Shown in pieces: positions 9,184-19,093 of a DNA stretch of 64,000 nucleotides. Origin of the DNA: Caldilineaceae bacterium. Its GTDB lineage: Bacteria > Chloroflexota > Anaerolineae > Caldilineales > Caldilineaceae. Both the position numbers and the translations under genes were made by a program. The notes under the pieces were generated by a model that had not been told where the DNA came from, searched no databases, and was given only the letters and a program-made list of their open reading frames with translations. The stretch's first letter is position 1. Each line of letters starts with the position of its first letter. Location: NCBI GenBank assembly GCA_022842065.1, contig JALHQH010000015.1, forward strand, positions 167,559-231,558. The letters are read 5' to 3'.

Positions 9184-9271
9184 AAGATTACGACTATTAT
9201 CAATAAGTTACTGATCAACACTTGCTTGATCATGATTGATGGATCTGCTGTTGCACTGTGAAAATTGCACC

Positions 9272-9874
9272 TTAGAACAGGCCCTCATGCTGTAACAACT
9301 GGCGTAATGTCGCGACCGCGCGATATTGCAACGCCTTAATGGAGCCTTCAGTCTTGTCCATCATAATCGCTACCTCGCTGATGCTATATCCTTCCAGAAA
9401 GCGCAAGCTAATCACATCGGCTTGTTCCTCGGTTAGACGAGCAATGGCAGCGCGCAGACGATTGGCATCCATGTTGGTTTCCGCAATGACAACCGGATTG
9501 TGGTCGCTAGCTACCACGCTCACGGCATCCTCCAACTGGACCTGCTGTTGGCGGTCGCGTTGGCGGTAATAGTCAATAACGGCATTGTGGGCAATGCGGT
9601 AGAGCCAGCCGGAGAACGAACTGTGCCACCCCTTCCCACTACGGATTGCTTCCAACATTTTGAGGAAGACTTGTGCGGTTAGATCTTCAGCCAAGGTGGC
9701 ATCGCCGGTACGGCGAAAGATATAACTGTAGATGCGCGCTTCATAGCGATCATACAGTTCACCTAACGCTGTTTCGTCGAATGCTGCGGCTGAGGCTAAC
9801 AGCGCCTCCTCTGATGCATCCTCGATGGACGTGAATCCATCTGTTGAGATGGATACATTTTCTGTGCTACTCAT
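9272..9874 (-). CDS. ECF-type RNA polymerase sigma factor
   Basis: The 200-residue protein has the two ECF regions. Sigma-2 (about 38-110) includes ALGELYDRYEARIYSYIFRR and AEDLTAQVFLKMLEAI. Sigma-4 (about 135-192) includes LTEEQADVISLRFLEGYSIS and a helix-turn-helix with EGSIKALQYRAVATLR. It directs RNA polymerase to a small stress regulon. The gene downstream encodes the presumed membrane anti-sigma partner, 88 bp away. No ECF-type autoregulatory promoter could be assigned with confidence. Confidence 0.93.
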   Translation of the reverse strand: MSSTENVSISTDGFTSIEDASEEALLASAAAFDETALGELYDRYEARIYSYIFRRTGDATLAEDLTAQVFLKMLEAIRSGKGWHSSFSGWLYRIAHNAVIDYYRQRDRQQQVQLEDAVSVVASDHNPVVIAETNMDANRLRAAIARLTEEQADVISLRFLEGYSISEVAIMMDKTEGSIKALQYRAVATLRQLLQHEGLF

Positions 9875-10359
9875 AAAGACGTGGATTGCTTCAAAAAATT
9901 ACGGCCATTTTACCGAACTGATAATCTTAAGCCGTTGATGGTTTGATCTGGAAGATAGGGAGAAGAGTGAATCGCTCATAATACATCGGCAGCACTGTCA
10001 TAAAGCAACACTTTTTCCATGGAAAAAGTGTTGCTTTATGACAGCCGCCAGTATCACAAAGCTTCACTGCTATCATGTGAACTGAATAAGTACCATGTTA
10101 ATGTGACTCGTCTATGCGAATGGTCTTAATGGGTACTTTGCTTTAATCTACTTGCGGCCACCGAACTAACATTTTCGTAACAGCAGCGCGACTCGCCGAT
10201 TTACCAATAAATGCTGACGCAATGATTGTTCGTAAGTATGACGTAAGATCGGACAGATGGCAAATGTCATACTTGCTATACGACCATTTTTGGGCAATTA
10301 TGGCTCTTTTTTACGACATATTGCCGAATTTCGTGCCGTATCTTGAAGGTGGCCGTCGC
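9875..10359. other. 485-bp gap between phosphatidyltransferase and sigma genes
   Basis: The only structure I can support is the 50-bp palindrome at 9995-10044, listed separately. No ORF, tRNA-like fold or clear promoter is seen in the rest. Confidence 0.4.
9995..10044. repeat. 50-bp perfect loopless palindrome
   Basis: Two 25-nt arms (9995-10019 and 10020-10044) are exact reverse complements meeting at CCATGG, with no loop. It lies downstream of the phosphatidyltransferase gene and about 120 bp upstream of the sigma gene. The stem contains an A/T run but no terminal T-tract. Confidence 0.9.
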
Positions 10360-11007
10360 CTATTCTTTGGTCTTGGCTAAATTGGTGCTCTTCGCCAACG
10401 TGGGATTGGCCGGTGGGGCACTTTGCAACTGATTCGTGCGCCAATAGACTTCATAGATACGTTGTAAGGCGGTAAAGTTGGTAAAGATGGCCAACAACCA
10501 CAGGATCGGCTCCAGCCAACCAACGATTAGCCCAACGACTAGAATCACAATGCGTTCTGGGCGTTGTAACCAACCTGCTTTACATTCAACCTGGAGCGCT
10601 TCGGCGCGCGCTTTCGTGTAGCTAACCATGAGTGAACCGACGAGGATAAACATGATCAAGACTAATTCTGTTCGCGTGCTGGGGCCACGCGAAAAGAAAT
10701 ACGCCAAGGCCAAAAAGGTAACACTTTCACTATAGCGGTCAAGCGTGCTATCCAAAAATGCACCGAAGGTACTCATCTGCTTGGTAAAGCGCGCGACCGC
10801 CCCGTCAAGCATATCAAAGAGCGCCGCCAGGAGGAGGAGAATCCCACCCCAACGAAAAGCGCCAGTGGCGAGGACGAACGCGGTAATCACGGTTAGGACA
10901 AACCCACTATAGGTCAGTGCGTTTGGCGTGACGCCAAGGTGGTGTAAATAATAGGCTAGACGACTAAGCGGATCTGTAAAGAGCGGGCGTCCATATTTTG
11001 AGAGCAT
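10360..11007 (-). CDS. CDP-alcohol phosphatidyltransferase family protein
   Basis: This 215-residue integral membrane enzyme has about six hydrophobic segments. It carries the complete catalytic signature DGxxARxxxxxxxxGxxxDxxxD at about residues 68-91 (DGAVARF, then FGAFLDSTLDR). Family members transfer a phosphatidyl group from CDP-diacylglycerol to an alcohol such as inositol phosphate or glycerol phosphate. The N-terminal pattern (PLSRLAYYLHHLGVTPNALT) is like phosphatidylinositol-phosphate synthases, but the substrate cannot be fixed from sequence. It stands alone, flanked by non-coding gaps. Confidence 0.9.
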   Translation of the reverse strand: MLSKYGRPLFTDPLSRLAYYLHHLGVTPNALTYSGFVLTVITAFVLATGAFRWGGILLLLAALFDMLDGAVARFTKQMSTFGAFLDSTLDRYSESVTFLALAYFFSRGPSTRTELVLIMFILVGSLMVSYTKARAEALQVECKAGWLQRPERIVILVVGLIVGWLEPILWLLAIFTNFTALQRIYEVYWRTNQLQSAPPANPTLAKSTNLAKTKE

Positions 11008-11407
11008 GATGCTTTCCTGTTCGCCAAGATTTCACGAGTTAACTATCTTTAATCAGGTAAATCGGCCGGGCATACCTTTTGTTGCTGTGCATAAATCAGC
11101 CCTACGATACTTTATCATAACGCTGTATCTTCTCAGTATACGGCTTTAGTATACATCAAGATGCCAGCGAAATCGTAATCCGTTTCATTTCTACAGAAAT
11201 ATACGCAAAGCGCACTGGTTCAGTTCCGCGACTGACCGGTGCGCTTGGGCAACGCTTTAGTACGACGTAAGCCTTGCACCATTGCTGGCGTAAGCTGCGT
11301 TTATATTGCTCACCCATCCCATGCAGTTTTTAAGTTATCCTTTGTACTGCTTGAGCACCGGCGTTTTTACACCAGCAAGGACCAGTGCTCAGGCAGTCGC
11401 AGGATCG
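11008..11407. other. 400-bp gap with two imperfect hairpins
   Basis: Two stem-loops lie here: arms around AAGCGCACTGG at 11208-11246 and a 9-bp stem pair at 11353-11361 and 11382-11390 with one mismatch. Both are downstream of the FG-GAP gene on the minus strand, and neither has a T-tract. No gene is evident. Confidence 0.5.
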
Positions 11408-13516
11408 CTAACGCCTGATGAGCGGCATGAAAAGCTGTACATTGGCCCGCAACAAAGTAACTGGCAGTAGCCGGACATTTTGTGGTGGCTCGCCGGTGCG
11501 TGCATCGCCAATAATAATCACGTAGGCCTGTTCAAAACTACTTACCTGTTTGCTAAGGTCCACACGCAGTGACACCACCGCTGGGATCGTGCCTGCGCTT
11601 GGGTTGATCGAGAGCCACGGTACGGCATCGGTGGCAAGGGGGCCAACAATTGCTTCATTGCCGGCGGCGTCTTGCAGCACGAGGTTGCCTGCCTCATCGA
11701 CGCGGGCACTTTGTACTTCACCCGCTAGCGTCGCAGCGGCGGCACTCACGGCTGGCACTGCGGCCGTCCCTGCCGTAAAGCGAATGCCATCGGTGCCAAA
11801 GATGCTAATATTACGGCTGATAATCTGGGTGACGGTGATCGGCTCTTGTGACACGTAGGTGAAGCCCACGGCGTCGGGGCGTGGCTCAATCGCCGCGGGG
11901 GTTACCTTTAGCTTAACCGTGATATAGTAAGGCTGGTTGATGACTGATGTGTTGTCACTCGTAATGACAATCCGTGTCGTGTAATCGCCCGGTGTCAGGT
12001 TGACGGCATTCGCTGTATAGGAGATCAGGGCCGGCGTATTGCCAAACCGTGGCGAAATACTCAGCCATGTTGGTGCATTTTCCACATCGGCACGGTAGGA
12101 GATCGGATCGTTGTTGGTGGCATTGCGTAATTCAAAGGACTTGGTTGTACCTGTCGTGCCGATCTGCAACTGTTCATCAATCGAACTGATGGTGGTGCTT
12201 AGTTGCGCGCCGAGCGTAAAGCCATTTTTATCAAGATCCCCCGTGCGAATTGTGCGGCTATCCGTGAGTGCCGCGTAATCAGTCCGGGACGCATTGCGTT
12301 CGGGCTGGGTATAGACGCGGATATTATTGTCGCGCATGATGATGATCTCGTCTTTGCCATCACCATCGACATCGCCACCGACCCCGGCTTGATAGCCGTT
12401 ATCGCTGTCCAAAAATTGTTCCAGCTCGCCGGGCGTGTTGTCTTTGCTGCGTACAATCATGCGCACGGCATTGCCGCTGGAAACACTACGCAACATGACA
12501 ATCGCTTCGCGATTATTATTGTTGATATCAGCCCCAAAGACAAAGCGCGGTGACGGTTGGAAGGCTTCAGTTTTATCTTCTGTAAATTTTTTATCATCTT
12601 TGTCATACTTAAAAACAAAAAAAGCTGCCAATGGTGAAGGCGCATCACGGACCCCAATTACCTCTTTGGTGCTGCCGGCGTCGTAATCAGCAATGGTCGC
12701 CGCGCGCCAGCGTCGTGACTCGCCGGTAACTTTGAGCAGCGCATCGGAGTTGGCATCGGAGCGGTAGACACTTAGGCGCCCGGCAGTATCATCGATCAAC
12801 ACCATCTCTTCGGTGCCTTCATTATCAATGTTGCCAATCGCAATTTGTTCCCAGCGCTCTGTAAAATCGCGCGTGTAATGAACGGCCCATTGCCGGCCAG
12901 TTGGTGTCGGAATCGCCGGCTTCAGCACAATCATGCGGCTGCCGCCGTTTAAATCATACGTGTAGACAATGTGGGCACCAGGCAAATTGGGATCAAATTT
13001 GCCAGTGGCAACCAATTTCGGGACCCCAGGGATGGTGGTTGTATAGAGCGTCGCCCAGGGAATCCCCCGTGGGGTTTGGGCATCAAAGGCCCCGGACGCG
13101 ACGACTGGATCCCAAACGGTCAGTTCACCTGTGCTGCCGGTGGTCTTGATCCCGATAATCTCCAGATCGCCATCGTTATTGACATCACCCAGGGCAAAAC
13201 TAGACCAACCCGCGCTGGGGCTACTCCAGTCAATTTGCGGGTTCCCGCTACTTTGCATTGTATCCAAGATGCGGATGGTGCCCGTATTATCAAGGTAGAC
13301 GATTTCTACATCGGGGTCCGCACTCGTTTCGGCCTGTACCACAAGGGGTGCTGATGCGAGTGTAGGTAAAAGTAGCGCTGCAACCAAGAGGAGGGTGAAC
13401 CCAGCACGCCACAGCCGGCGCACGCTGCCTCTGCTTGGCTTGACCACCGTTGCAACATCTGTGGTCGCGACACGGCGTTGGGCGGAGGGACGGATGGATA
13501 GAAACGAACCTGGCAT
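11408..13516 (-). CDS. Secreted FG-GAP/VCBS-repeat protein
   Basis: The 702-residue protein has an N-terminal signal segment (hydrophobic core about 38-60, likely cleavage after VVQA). At least five FG-GAP-like blades follow, with calcium-loop patterns such as DVNNDGDLEI and GDVDGDGKDEI. This suggests a beta-propeller on the cell surface. The second half contains Ig-like segments with repeated WLSI(S/N)P motifs. The last residues are LFMPLIRR, a short hydrophobic-basic C-terminus also seen in the product at 52428-53381. No catalytic motif is visible; adhesion or surface recognition is a family-based guess. Confidence 0.8.
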   Translation of the reverse strand: MPGSFLSIRPSAQRRVATTDVATVVKPSRGSVRRLWRAGFTLLLVAALLLPTLASAPLVVQAETSADPDVEIVYLDNTGTIRILDTMQSSGNPQIDWSSPSAGWSSFALGDVNNDGDLEIIGIKTTGSTGELTVWDPVVASGAFDAQTPRGIPWATLYTTTIPGVPKLVATGKFDPNLPGAHIVYTYDLNGGSRMIVLKPAIPTPTGRQWAVHYTRDFTERWEQIAIGNIDNEGTEEMVLIDDTAGRLSVYRSDANSDALLKVTGESRRWRAATIADYDAGSTKEVIGVRDAPSPLAAFFVFKYDKDDKKFTEDKTEAFQPSPRFVFGADINNNNREAIVMLRSVSSGNAVRMIVRSKDNTPGELEQFLDSDNGYQAGVGGDVDGDGKDEIIIMRDNNIRVYTQPERNASRTDYAALTDSRTIRTGDLDKNGFTLGAQLSTTISSIDEQLQIGTTGTTKSFELRNATNNDPISYRADVENAPTWLSISPRFGNTPALISYTANAVNLTPGDYTTRIVITSDNTSVINQPYYITVKLKVTPAAIEPRPDAVGFTYVSQEPITVTQIISRNISIFGTDGIRFTAGTAAVPAVSAAAATLAGEVQSARVDEAGNLVLQDAAGNEAIVGPLATDAVPWLSINPSAGTIPAVVSLRVDLSKQVSSFEQAYVIIIGDARTGEPPQNVRLLPVTLLRANVQLFMPLIRR

Positions 13517-14060
13517 AAAATCTTTGCCTTTCTTATAATTGACTTTTGATATGCGTTTTGTTTGAAAATGGTCGCTTACTCGTTGTACAAATCACAAAGG
13601 TACAAATCACAAAGGTACAAATCACAAAGATACAAATCATAACGGATCATTTAAAAGCAACCGCAGTTTGGAGAGCATCAATTGCAAACGCACTTTACAG
13701 GGCGGTTACATTGCTCGTTGGGCTAAATCACGGTATGCTATTATGCTGTTGATAATATTGGGTACCAGATTCAGCATAATGTTCGGCACAAAATGTTTGA
13801 CACAAAGTAGCTAGACGAATTTGTGAGCGTTATTGTTGCAATCAATGTGCTGATCTTCATTTTACATCAAAGTGTTACGGGTCAAAAGACAGCTAACCAT
13901 AAGAAGAAAGACACATTGCTGTCATTTACTTTACACAAAGCTTGGCTCATGTGATTGATCGACGTGAAAGATAAAACGTAAAGCGTCGTGAGCAATTTCG
14001 CTTATCTGCCACGTCTCACATTTTACATTTTACTTTATCAGGATTTAATAGGAGGTTATC
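13517..14060. other. Divergent 544-bp intergenic region
   Basis: This region separates the minus-strand FG-GAP gene from the plus-strand malate dehydrogenase gene and must hold both promoters. It contains the 15-bp tandem array at 13585-13644. A degenerate foldback at about 13962-14040 is rich in ACGTGAAA/TTTTAC units. No gene is supported. AGGAGG lies 6 nt before the malate dehydrogenase ATG. Confidence 0.5.
13585..13644. repeat. Four tandem copies of a 15-bp repeat
   Basis: Three exact copies of GTACAAATCACAAAG at 13585-13599, 13600-13614 and 13615-13629 are followed by a degenerate fourth copy to 13644. They sit 69 bp upstream of the FG-GAP gene start. Direct iterons of this kind can be regulator-binding sites. 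Spacing is zero, so this is not a CRISPR array. Confidence 0.9.
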
Positions 14061-15044
14061 ATGAAAACACCCATTCGTGTCGCCGTCACCGGCGCAGCAG
14101 GTAATATCGGTTATGCATTGGTCTTTCGCATTGCCAATGGCGATCTCTTTGGGCCCGATCAACCGGTGATTCTACATATGTTGGAAATCACGCCCGCGCT
14201 GCCGACGCTAAACGGGGTGGCTATGGAGTTAGATGACTGTGCTTTTCCGTTGTTGACTGACATGGTGCTAAGTGATGATGCCAATACGGCGTTCAAAGGC
14301 ATCAACTGGGCCTTGTTGGTGGGCGCCCGCCCGCGCAGCAAGGGCATGGAGCGCAAGGATCTACTCGGCGCAAATGCCGCCATTTTCTCGGTACAGGGCA
14401 AGGCGATTAATGCCAACGCCGCGGCCGATGTGCGCGTCCTGGTCGTGGGCAATCCGGCCAATACCAACTGCTTGATTGCGAAGAGTAATGCGCCCGATGT
14501 GCCTGCCGAGCGCTTTACGGCAATGACGCGCCTGGATCACAATCGCGCTGTCACCCAACTGGCCCAGAAGGCTGGGGTTGCCAATACCGATGTGCAGAAG
14601 GTAACCATCTGGGGCAACCATAGCGCGACTCAATATCCCGATGCCTTCCATGCTGAGATCAAGGGGCAGCCGGCGGCGCAGGTGATCGGCGATGATGCGT
14701 GGATCAAAGAGACCTTTGTGCCGGCGGTGCAGAAGCGCGGTGCGGCGGTGATTGAAGCCCGTGGTGCCAGCAGCGCGGCCAGTGCCGCCAATGCGGCGAT
14801 CAACCATGTGCAAACCTGGTATCAGGGGACAGCGGCCGGCAACTGGACCAGCATGGGGATCCCCAGCACGGGCGCTTATGGTTCGCCAGCCGGGGTAATC
14901 TTCAGCTACCCGGTTACGGTCAGCAACGGCCAGATCACCGTAGTCGAAGGGCTAACGCTGAGTGACTATGACCAGCAGATGATTGCCAATACCGCGACCG
15001 AATTGCAGGAAGAACGCGCGGCGGTCGAAGAGATGCTGGGATGA
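14061..15044 (+). CDS. mdh: Malate dehydrogenase
   Basis: This 327-residue enzyme interconverts malate and oxaloacetate with NAD(H) in the TCA cycle. The N-terminal Rossmann motif is [16 protein letters not shown]. Substrate and catalytic elements include [23 protein letters not shown] and the catalytic-His segment [12 protein letters not shown]. This is the longer, cytosolic-type (type 2) subfamily. The ATG follows a strong AGGAGG. It is monocistronic; its 3' end is followed by a convergent ppk gene. Confidence 0.96.
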   Translation: MKTPIRVAVTGAAGNIGYALVFRIANGDLFGPDQPVILHMLEITPALPTLNGVAMELDDCAFPLLTDMVLSDDANTAFKGINWALLVGARPRSKGMERKDLLGANAAIFSVQGKAINANAAADVRVLVVGNPANTNCLIAKSNAPDVPAERFTAMTRLDHNRAVTQLAQKAGVANTDVQKVTIWGNHSATQYPDAFHAEIKGQPAAQVIGDDAWIKETFVPAVQKRGAAVIEARGASSAASAANAAINHVQTWYQGTAAGNWTSMGIPSTGAYGSPAGVIFSYPVTVSNGQITVVEGLTLSDYDQQMIANTATELQEERAAVEEMLG

Positions 15045-15050
15045 GTTGGT

Positions 15051-15120
15051 AGGGTTGCAAAGGGGCAAGGGTGCAGCGTTGCAGCGTGTAAACCTTACCA
15101 CTCTGCCTCTTTGCAACCCT
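15051..15120. terminator. Hairpin between convergent mdh and ppk1
   Basis: A 12-bp perfect stem (arms 15051-15062 and 15109-15120, around AGGGTTGCAAAG) lies in the 82-bp gap between two convergent genes. There is no strong T-tract. Its position suggests a bidirectional terminator. Confidence 0.5.
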
Positions 15121-15126
15121 GCCCCT

Positions 15127-17478
15127 TCACAATAACCCTGTTGAACTGCTCTCGGTTGGCACTTGCATGGCATGGGTGCGCGCTTGTTGCATCAACGCGA
15201 CCTGTAGCCCCAAAACGAGCGGTGAATCAGCGGCTTCGTCGTGGGGATAGCGCCGTTGATAGCGTCCATCCGGGAGCATCTCCCACCCTTGGCGGTGGTC
15301 GAGGAGTGAGAGCTGCAAAATGTGGTCGATCTGCTCTTTAAGGCGCTGATCTTCGATGGGCGTAATCGCTTCCACCCGGCTGGTCAGGTTGCGCTGCATC
15401 CAATCGGCGCTACCGATAAAATATTCGCTGTTGCCATTATTCGCGAAATAGAAGATGCGTGAATGCTCCAGGAAGCGCCCGATAATGCTGATCACCCGGA
15501 TATTTTCGCTGATGCCGGGCAGCCCTGGGCGCACGCGACAGTTGCCGCGAATAATCAGATCAATGCTGACGCCGGCCTGGCTGGCCTCGTAGAGTTTGCG
15601 GACAATGGGCGGATCCTCTAGCCCATTCATCTTGGCGATAATGCGCCCTGCTTTCCCCTGCAGGGCAAAACCGATCTCCCGGTCAATCATCTCAATAAAT
15701 TTTTGCCGCATATTGACCGGTGCCACCAGCAGCTTGCGATATTCGGTTTGGCGACTGTAGCCGGTGAGAAAATTAAAAAGATCCATCAGGTCCGCGGCTA
15801 ACTCCGGATCGCAACTGAAGAGCCCCAAGTCAGTGTAGAGGGTAGCCGTTTTGGCATTGTAGTTGCCGGTGCCAATATGGTAGTAGGCGCGTAAGCCATC
15901 ATCTTCTTCCCGGATCACCAGGGAAAGTTTGGTGTGGGTTTTGAGGCCAACCAGCCCATAGGCAACATGACAGCCGGCATTTTCCAACATGCGCGCCCAT
16001 TCAATATTTTGCGCTTCGTCAAAGCGGGCCTTCACCTCGACCAACACCGCCACCTGTTTGCCCTGCTCGGCGGCATGGATGAGCGCTCGAATAATCGGTG
16101 AGTTGGCGCTGGTGCGGTACAGCGTTTGTTTAATCGCCAGGACGTGGGGATCACGGGCCGCGGCCTCGACAAATTGCTGGGTGCTAGCAGCAAAACTGTG
16201 GTAGGGATGGTGTACCAAGAGATCACCTTGGCGGATCAGGGAGAAGATCTCGGCCGGCCGGGTCTTGTTGTCCAGCCCGGCAAACCGAATCGGGGTATGG
16301 GGGACCCACGGCTCGAATTTCAGATGCGGCATGTTAACATCCGCCAGCGCAAAGAGATCATCAAGACGCAACAGGCCGCGAATGGGATAAACATCAATGG
16401 GCTCCAAGCGCAGTTCATTGCGCAGGATCGCCTGCATATTTTCCGGCATATTGTCGGCCACTTCCAGCCGCACCACCGGTGCAAAGCGCCGCTCACGCAG
16501 CTCTTCATTGATCATATCCAGCAGATCTTCCGCCTCATCCTCGTTACGTTCCACATCAGCATTGCGCGTCACCCGAAACGGGTGGGCCGCGATAATCTCC
16601 ATGCCTTTAAAGAGCGTGTGCAGGTTATGGAGCATCACTTGTTCCAGGGGCACAAAGTGGTAAGGCGTTTCCAGCGGCACCCAGCGCGGACGGTTGGCCG
16701 GCACTTTGACGCGTACAAAATAGGTCTCATCATTGCCGGGATCATAGAGAAAAACGCCAATGCTCAGGCTCAGGTTGCTGATCAGGGGGAAAGGATGGCC
16801 CGGATCAACGGCCAGGGGCGTGAGGATGGGATAGACCTCGCGTTGATAATATTCTTGTAAGTGGGCTTTTTGCTGCTCGTTGAGCGTACTGTAATCCAAA
16901 ATCTGCACATTGTGCTCGCTGAGGGTGGGCAAAATTTCTTCGTATAGGCAAACGCTCTGCGCATCTAACATGGGGCGCACTGCTTTGGCAATAAAGCGCA
17001 ACTGTAGATCGGGCGTCCAGCCTTGCAGGGTCAGATTGGCAATGCCGGCGGCCTGTTGCCGCTTGAGGCCACCCACACGCTTGCGAAAGAATTCATCCAG
17101 ATTGCTGGCTGTAATCGCAATAAATTTTAGGCGTTCCAGCAGAGGAGTACGGGCATCAAGCGCTTCGGCCAGCACACGCCAGTTAAAATCGAGCCAACTC
17201 AACTCCCGGTTATAGACTTGCTCCGAGGTGCTTAACTCATCCAGCGATAAGGTACTGAGATCCATGGGCGGTTGATAGGCCCGCTCCGTTGGTTGAATGA
17301 CTGGCGGTTGGTTCAGCAGTGGGGCCGGCTGGCTGGTTACAGCGTCAGACCCCGGGTTAGACACATAGTCGGATCCATTGTCGGCTGCGGAGACGGCTGT
17401 GCTGCCATTCGTGGTGGCGTGGATGGCTTTTTCTTTCGCTGCCAGTTTTTGTGCAGAGGTTTTACGGTTGGCGGACAT
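15127..17478 (-). CDS. ppk1: Polyphosphate kinase 1
   Basis: The 783-residue enzyme reversibly moves the ATP gamma-phosphate onto polyphosphate. After about 70 low-complexity N-terminal residues the PPK N domain begins at [20 protein letters not shown]. The catalytic C domains show [12 protein letters not shown], the autophosphorylated-His segment [11 protein letters not shown] and [15 protein letters not shown] late motif with [16 protein letters not shown] follows. Length is slightly above the usual 690-730 because of the N-terminal extension. ATG at 17478 is preceded by GAGGAG. No ppx exopolyphosphatase is adjacent. Confidence 0.96.
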   Translation of the reverse strand: MSANRKTSAQKLAAKEKAIHATTNGSTAVSAADNGSDYVSNPGSDAVTSQPAPLLNQPPVIQPTERAYQPPMDLSTLSLDELSTSEQVYNRELSWLDFNWRVLAEALDARTPLLERLKFIAITASNLDEFFRKRVGGLKRQQAAGIANLTLQGWTPDLQLRFIAKAVRPMLDAQSVCLYEEILPTLSEHNVQILDYSTLNEQQKAHLQEYYQREVYPILTPLAVDPGHPFPLISNLSLSIGVFLYDPGNDETYFVRVKVPANRPRWVPLETPYHFVPLEQVMLHNLHTLFKGMEIIAAHPFRVTRNADVERNEDEAEDLLDMINEELRERRFAPVVRLEVADNMPENMQAILRNELRLEPIDVYPIRGLLRLDDLFALADVNMPHLKFEPWVPHTPIRFAGLDNKTRPAEIFSLIRQGDLLVHHPYHSFAASTQQFVEAAARDPHVLAIKQTLYRTSANSPIIRALIHAAEQGKQVAVLVEVKARFDEAQNIEWARMLENAGCHVAYGLVGLKTHTKLSLVIREEDDGLRAYYHIGTGNYNAKTATLYTDLGLFSCDPELAADLMDLFNFLTGYSRQTEYRKLLVAPVNMRQKFIEMIDREIGFALQGKAGRIIAKMNGLEDPPIVRKLYEASQAGVSIDLIIRGNCRVRPGLPGISENIRVISIIGRFLEHSRIFYFANNGNSEYFIGSADWMQRNLTSRVEAITPIEDQRLKEQIDHILQLSLLDHRQGWEMLPDGRYQRRYPHDEAADSPLVLGLQVALMQQARTHAMQVPTESSSTGLL

Positions 17479-17823
17479 AAGGGCTCCTCACGATGTGACC
17501 GGACAAAGTGTCATGGGGCGGTTGCTTTCTGCATTTTAGGGGGAAAAGGCGTCTTTGTCGAATCTCACATATGCGCGCCTGATAGCTTGCCCCAATGAAA
17601 AAGTGCAAGTACACTTACCCTTGGTAAACTTACGCAGCTTGCCCCGAAGCCGTAATTTGTTCCAAATGGTTAGGTTGATTCACTGCCACAGCGCTGCTGG
17701 TGCTGGGGCAAATGATAATAGGCGTTATAAAGTGCTCTCTGGCTTCGACATGCTCAGCCGCCGAGCGCTGCGTAACGCCTAAATAAAATAGAGGCGGGGA
17801 TGAAGCAATGAAATGGAGTTGGC
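17479..17823. other. Divergent gap with an imperfect foldback
   Basis: This 345-bp region lies between divergent ppk1 and the CPBP gene. An imperfect foldback has arms at 17721-17737 and 17763-17779. No gene is seen. GGAG precedes the CPBP start. Confidence 0.4.
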
Positions 17824-18861
17824 ATGAGTGAAATTTTAAGTATGTTGACAATCTTTGCGCCGTTGTTTTTGATCATTGGGCTGGCTAACGTTGCCGAACG
17901 ACAACGGGCGCATGGGGAAGCGTACCGTGGCTTAGCGGTTACCAGCTATGTCCTGTTGGCCTTTCTCTATGTGGCCGCGATTCTGATCGGCCTGGCGTTA
18001 CATGGCGCGAGTATCGTGGCGACCACCCAACCCCAACTCTTTGAAGAAATTCAATTGGGGATGCCGATGGATTCGCTTGCCCTGTTGGGCTTAGGCTTGT
18101 GGCTACCAGCCTTGATCGGGATCATCTTGCTATTACCCCCCGTCCGCCGTTTGGCGGCACGTTTGATTCCGATTGATGCGGCCAATCCGGTTCATGGCAT
18201 TGCCTTGGCCTTTTCGGTCTTGGTGGCGGTCAATCTACTGTTTACACTTGGCATTGGGCTAAGCAATCTGGCCGATGTGCTGGCCGAGCAGGAAGCCGCG
18301 GGTATCACCAGCAATACGATGCTCAGCTTGTGGGTGCAACAGATCTTCACGGCCCTGCTGGGGATGATTGGGGTCGGCTGGCTGATCCGCCGTGGCACCC
18401 GGGCCACCCTGGAACGTTTGGGCATTGTAGTGCCTTCCTTTGGTCAGCTCTTGTTTGGCCTTTTGTTGGGCCTGGGCCTGGTCCCCGTCATTATGGCGAT
18501 TGAGTGGCTGACTTCCTACCTTGAAGTCGGCATCGATCCTAGCGTGGCAAAGTTGACTGAACAACTGCTTGGCCCACTGTTTGATACGCCATTCGGGATT
18601 GTCACCATCGGCCTTGCCGCGGCATTGGGGGAAGAGACCATTTTCCGTGGGGCCATGCAGCCGCGTTTTGGGCTGCTCTTCACCGCATTGCTCTTTGCCT
18701 TGGTCCATAGCAACTATGGTTTGACCCTTTCAACATTAATTGTCTTTCTGCTGGGGCTGGTTTTGGGGATGGTGCGCATCCGCGCTAACACGACGACGGC
18801 AATGGTTACCCATGCCGTCTACAATATGTCATTGGCACTGCTCGCCTATTTGGGCATATAA
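17824..18861 (+). CDS. CPBP-family intramembrane metalloprotease
   Basis: This 345-residue polytopic membrane protein has about eight hydrophobic segments. The C-terminal CPBP/CAAX-protease domain shows the metal-binding motifs EETIFRG (EExxxR, about residue 263) and, further on, LVHSNYG with the catalytic His. Related proteins process prenylated proteins in eukaryotes and act in signalling or bacteriocin self-immunity in bacteria. The substrate here is unknown. The gene starts at ATG 17824 after GGAGTTGGC and appears monocistronic. Confidence 0.88.
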   Translation: MSEILSMLTIFAPLFLIIGLANVAERQRAHGEAYRGLAVTSYVLLAFLYVAAILIGLALHGASIVATTQPQLFEEIQLGMPMDSLALLGLGLWLPALIGIILLLPPVRRLAARLIPIDAANPVHGIALAFSVLVAVNLLFTLGIGLSNLADVLAEQEAAGITSNTMLSLWVQQIFTALLGMIGVGWLIRRGTRATLERLGIVVPSFGQLLFGLLLGLGLVPVIMAIEWLTSYLEVGIDPSVAKLTEQLLGPLFDTPFGIVTIGLAAALGEETIFRGAMQPRFGLLFTALLFALVHSNYGLTLSTLIVFLLGLVLGMVRIRANTTTAMVTHAVYNMSLALLAYLGI

Positions 18862-18879
18862 TACCAGTTAATGATTAAT

Positions 18880-18947
18880 GGATAATGGCGTCATGGCTAA
18901 CCGTGGCCCCTGCTCAGTGCTTACCTGTTACCCGGCCGCCATTATCC
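18880..18947. repeat. 11-bp inverted repeat after the CPBP gene
   Basis: Arms GGATAATGGCG (18880-18890) and its complement (18937-18947) flank a 46-nt loop just 3' of the CPBP stop. It may mark the transcript end. Confidence 0.45.
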
Positions 18948-19031
18948 ACACGGCTTCTACCTGCTTTGTGTGACTAGATCGATAGCACCCCACCCTGCGC
19001 AAGGATAGTCTGATCTATACACAAGCTAACA

Positions 19032-19071
19032 ATAACAATCACCGCGCCGGCTTGGCCGCGGTGATTGTTAT
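19032..19071. repeat. 15-bp perfect stem-loop before the MFS gene
   Basis: Arms 19032-19046 and 19057-19071 pair perfectly over a 10-nt loop. The hairpin ends 22 nt before the ATG of the MFS gene, and the ribosome site follows it. It could be a leader structure or the terminator of the gene upstream. No T-tract follows. Confidence 0.65.
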
Positions 19072-19093
19072 GTGAAGAAGAAGGAAATCTGAC

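Noticed and set aside
13585..13644. CRISPR array
   Set aside because: Copies are directly adjacent with no spacers, and no cas gene is present.
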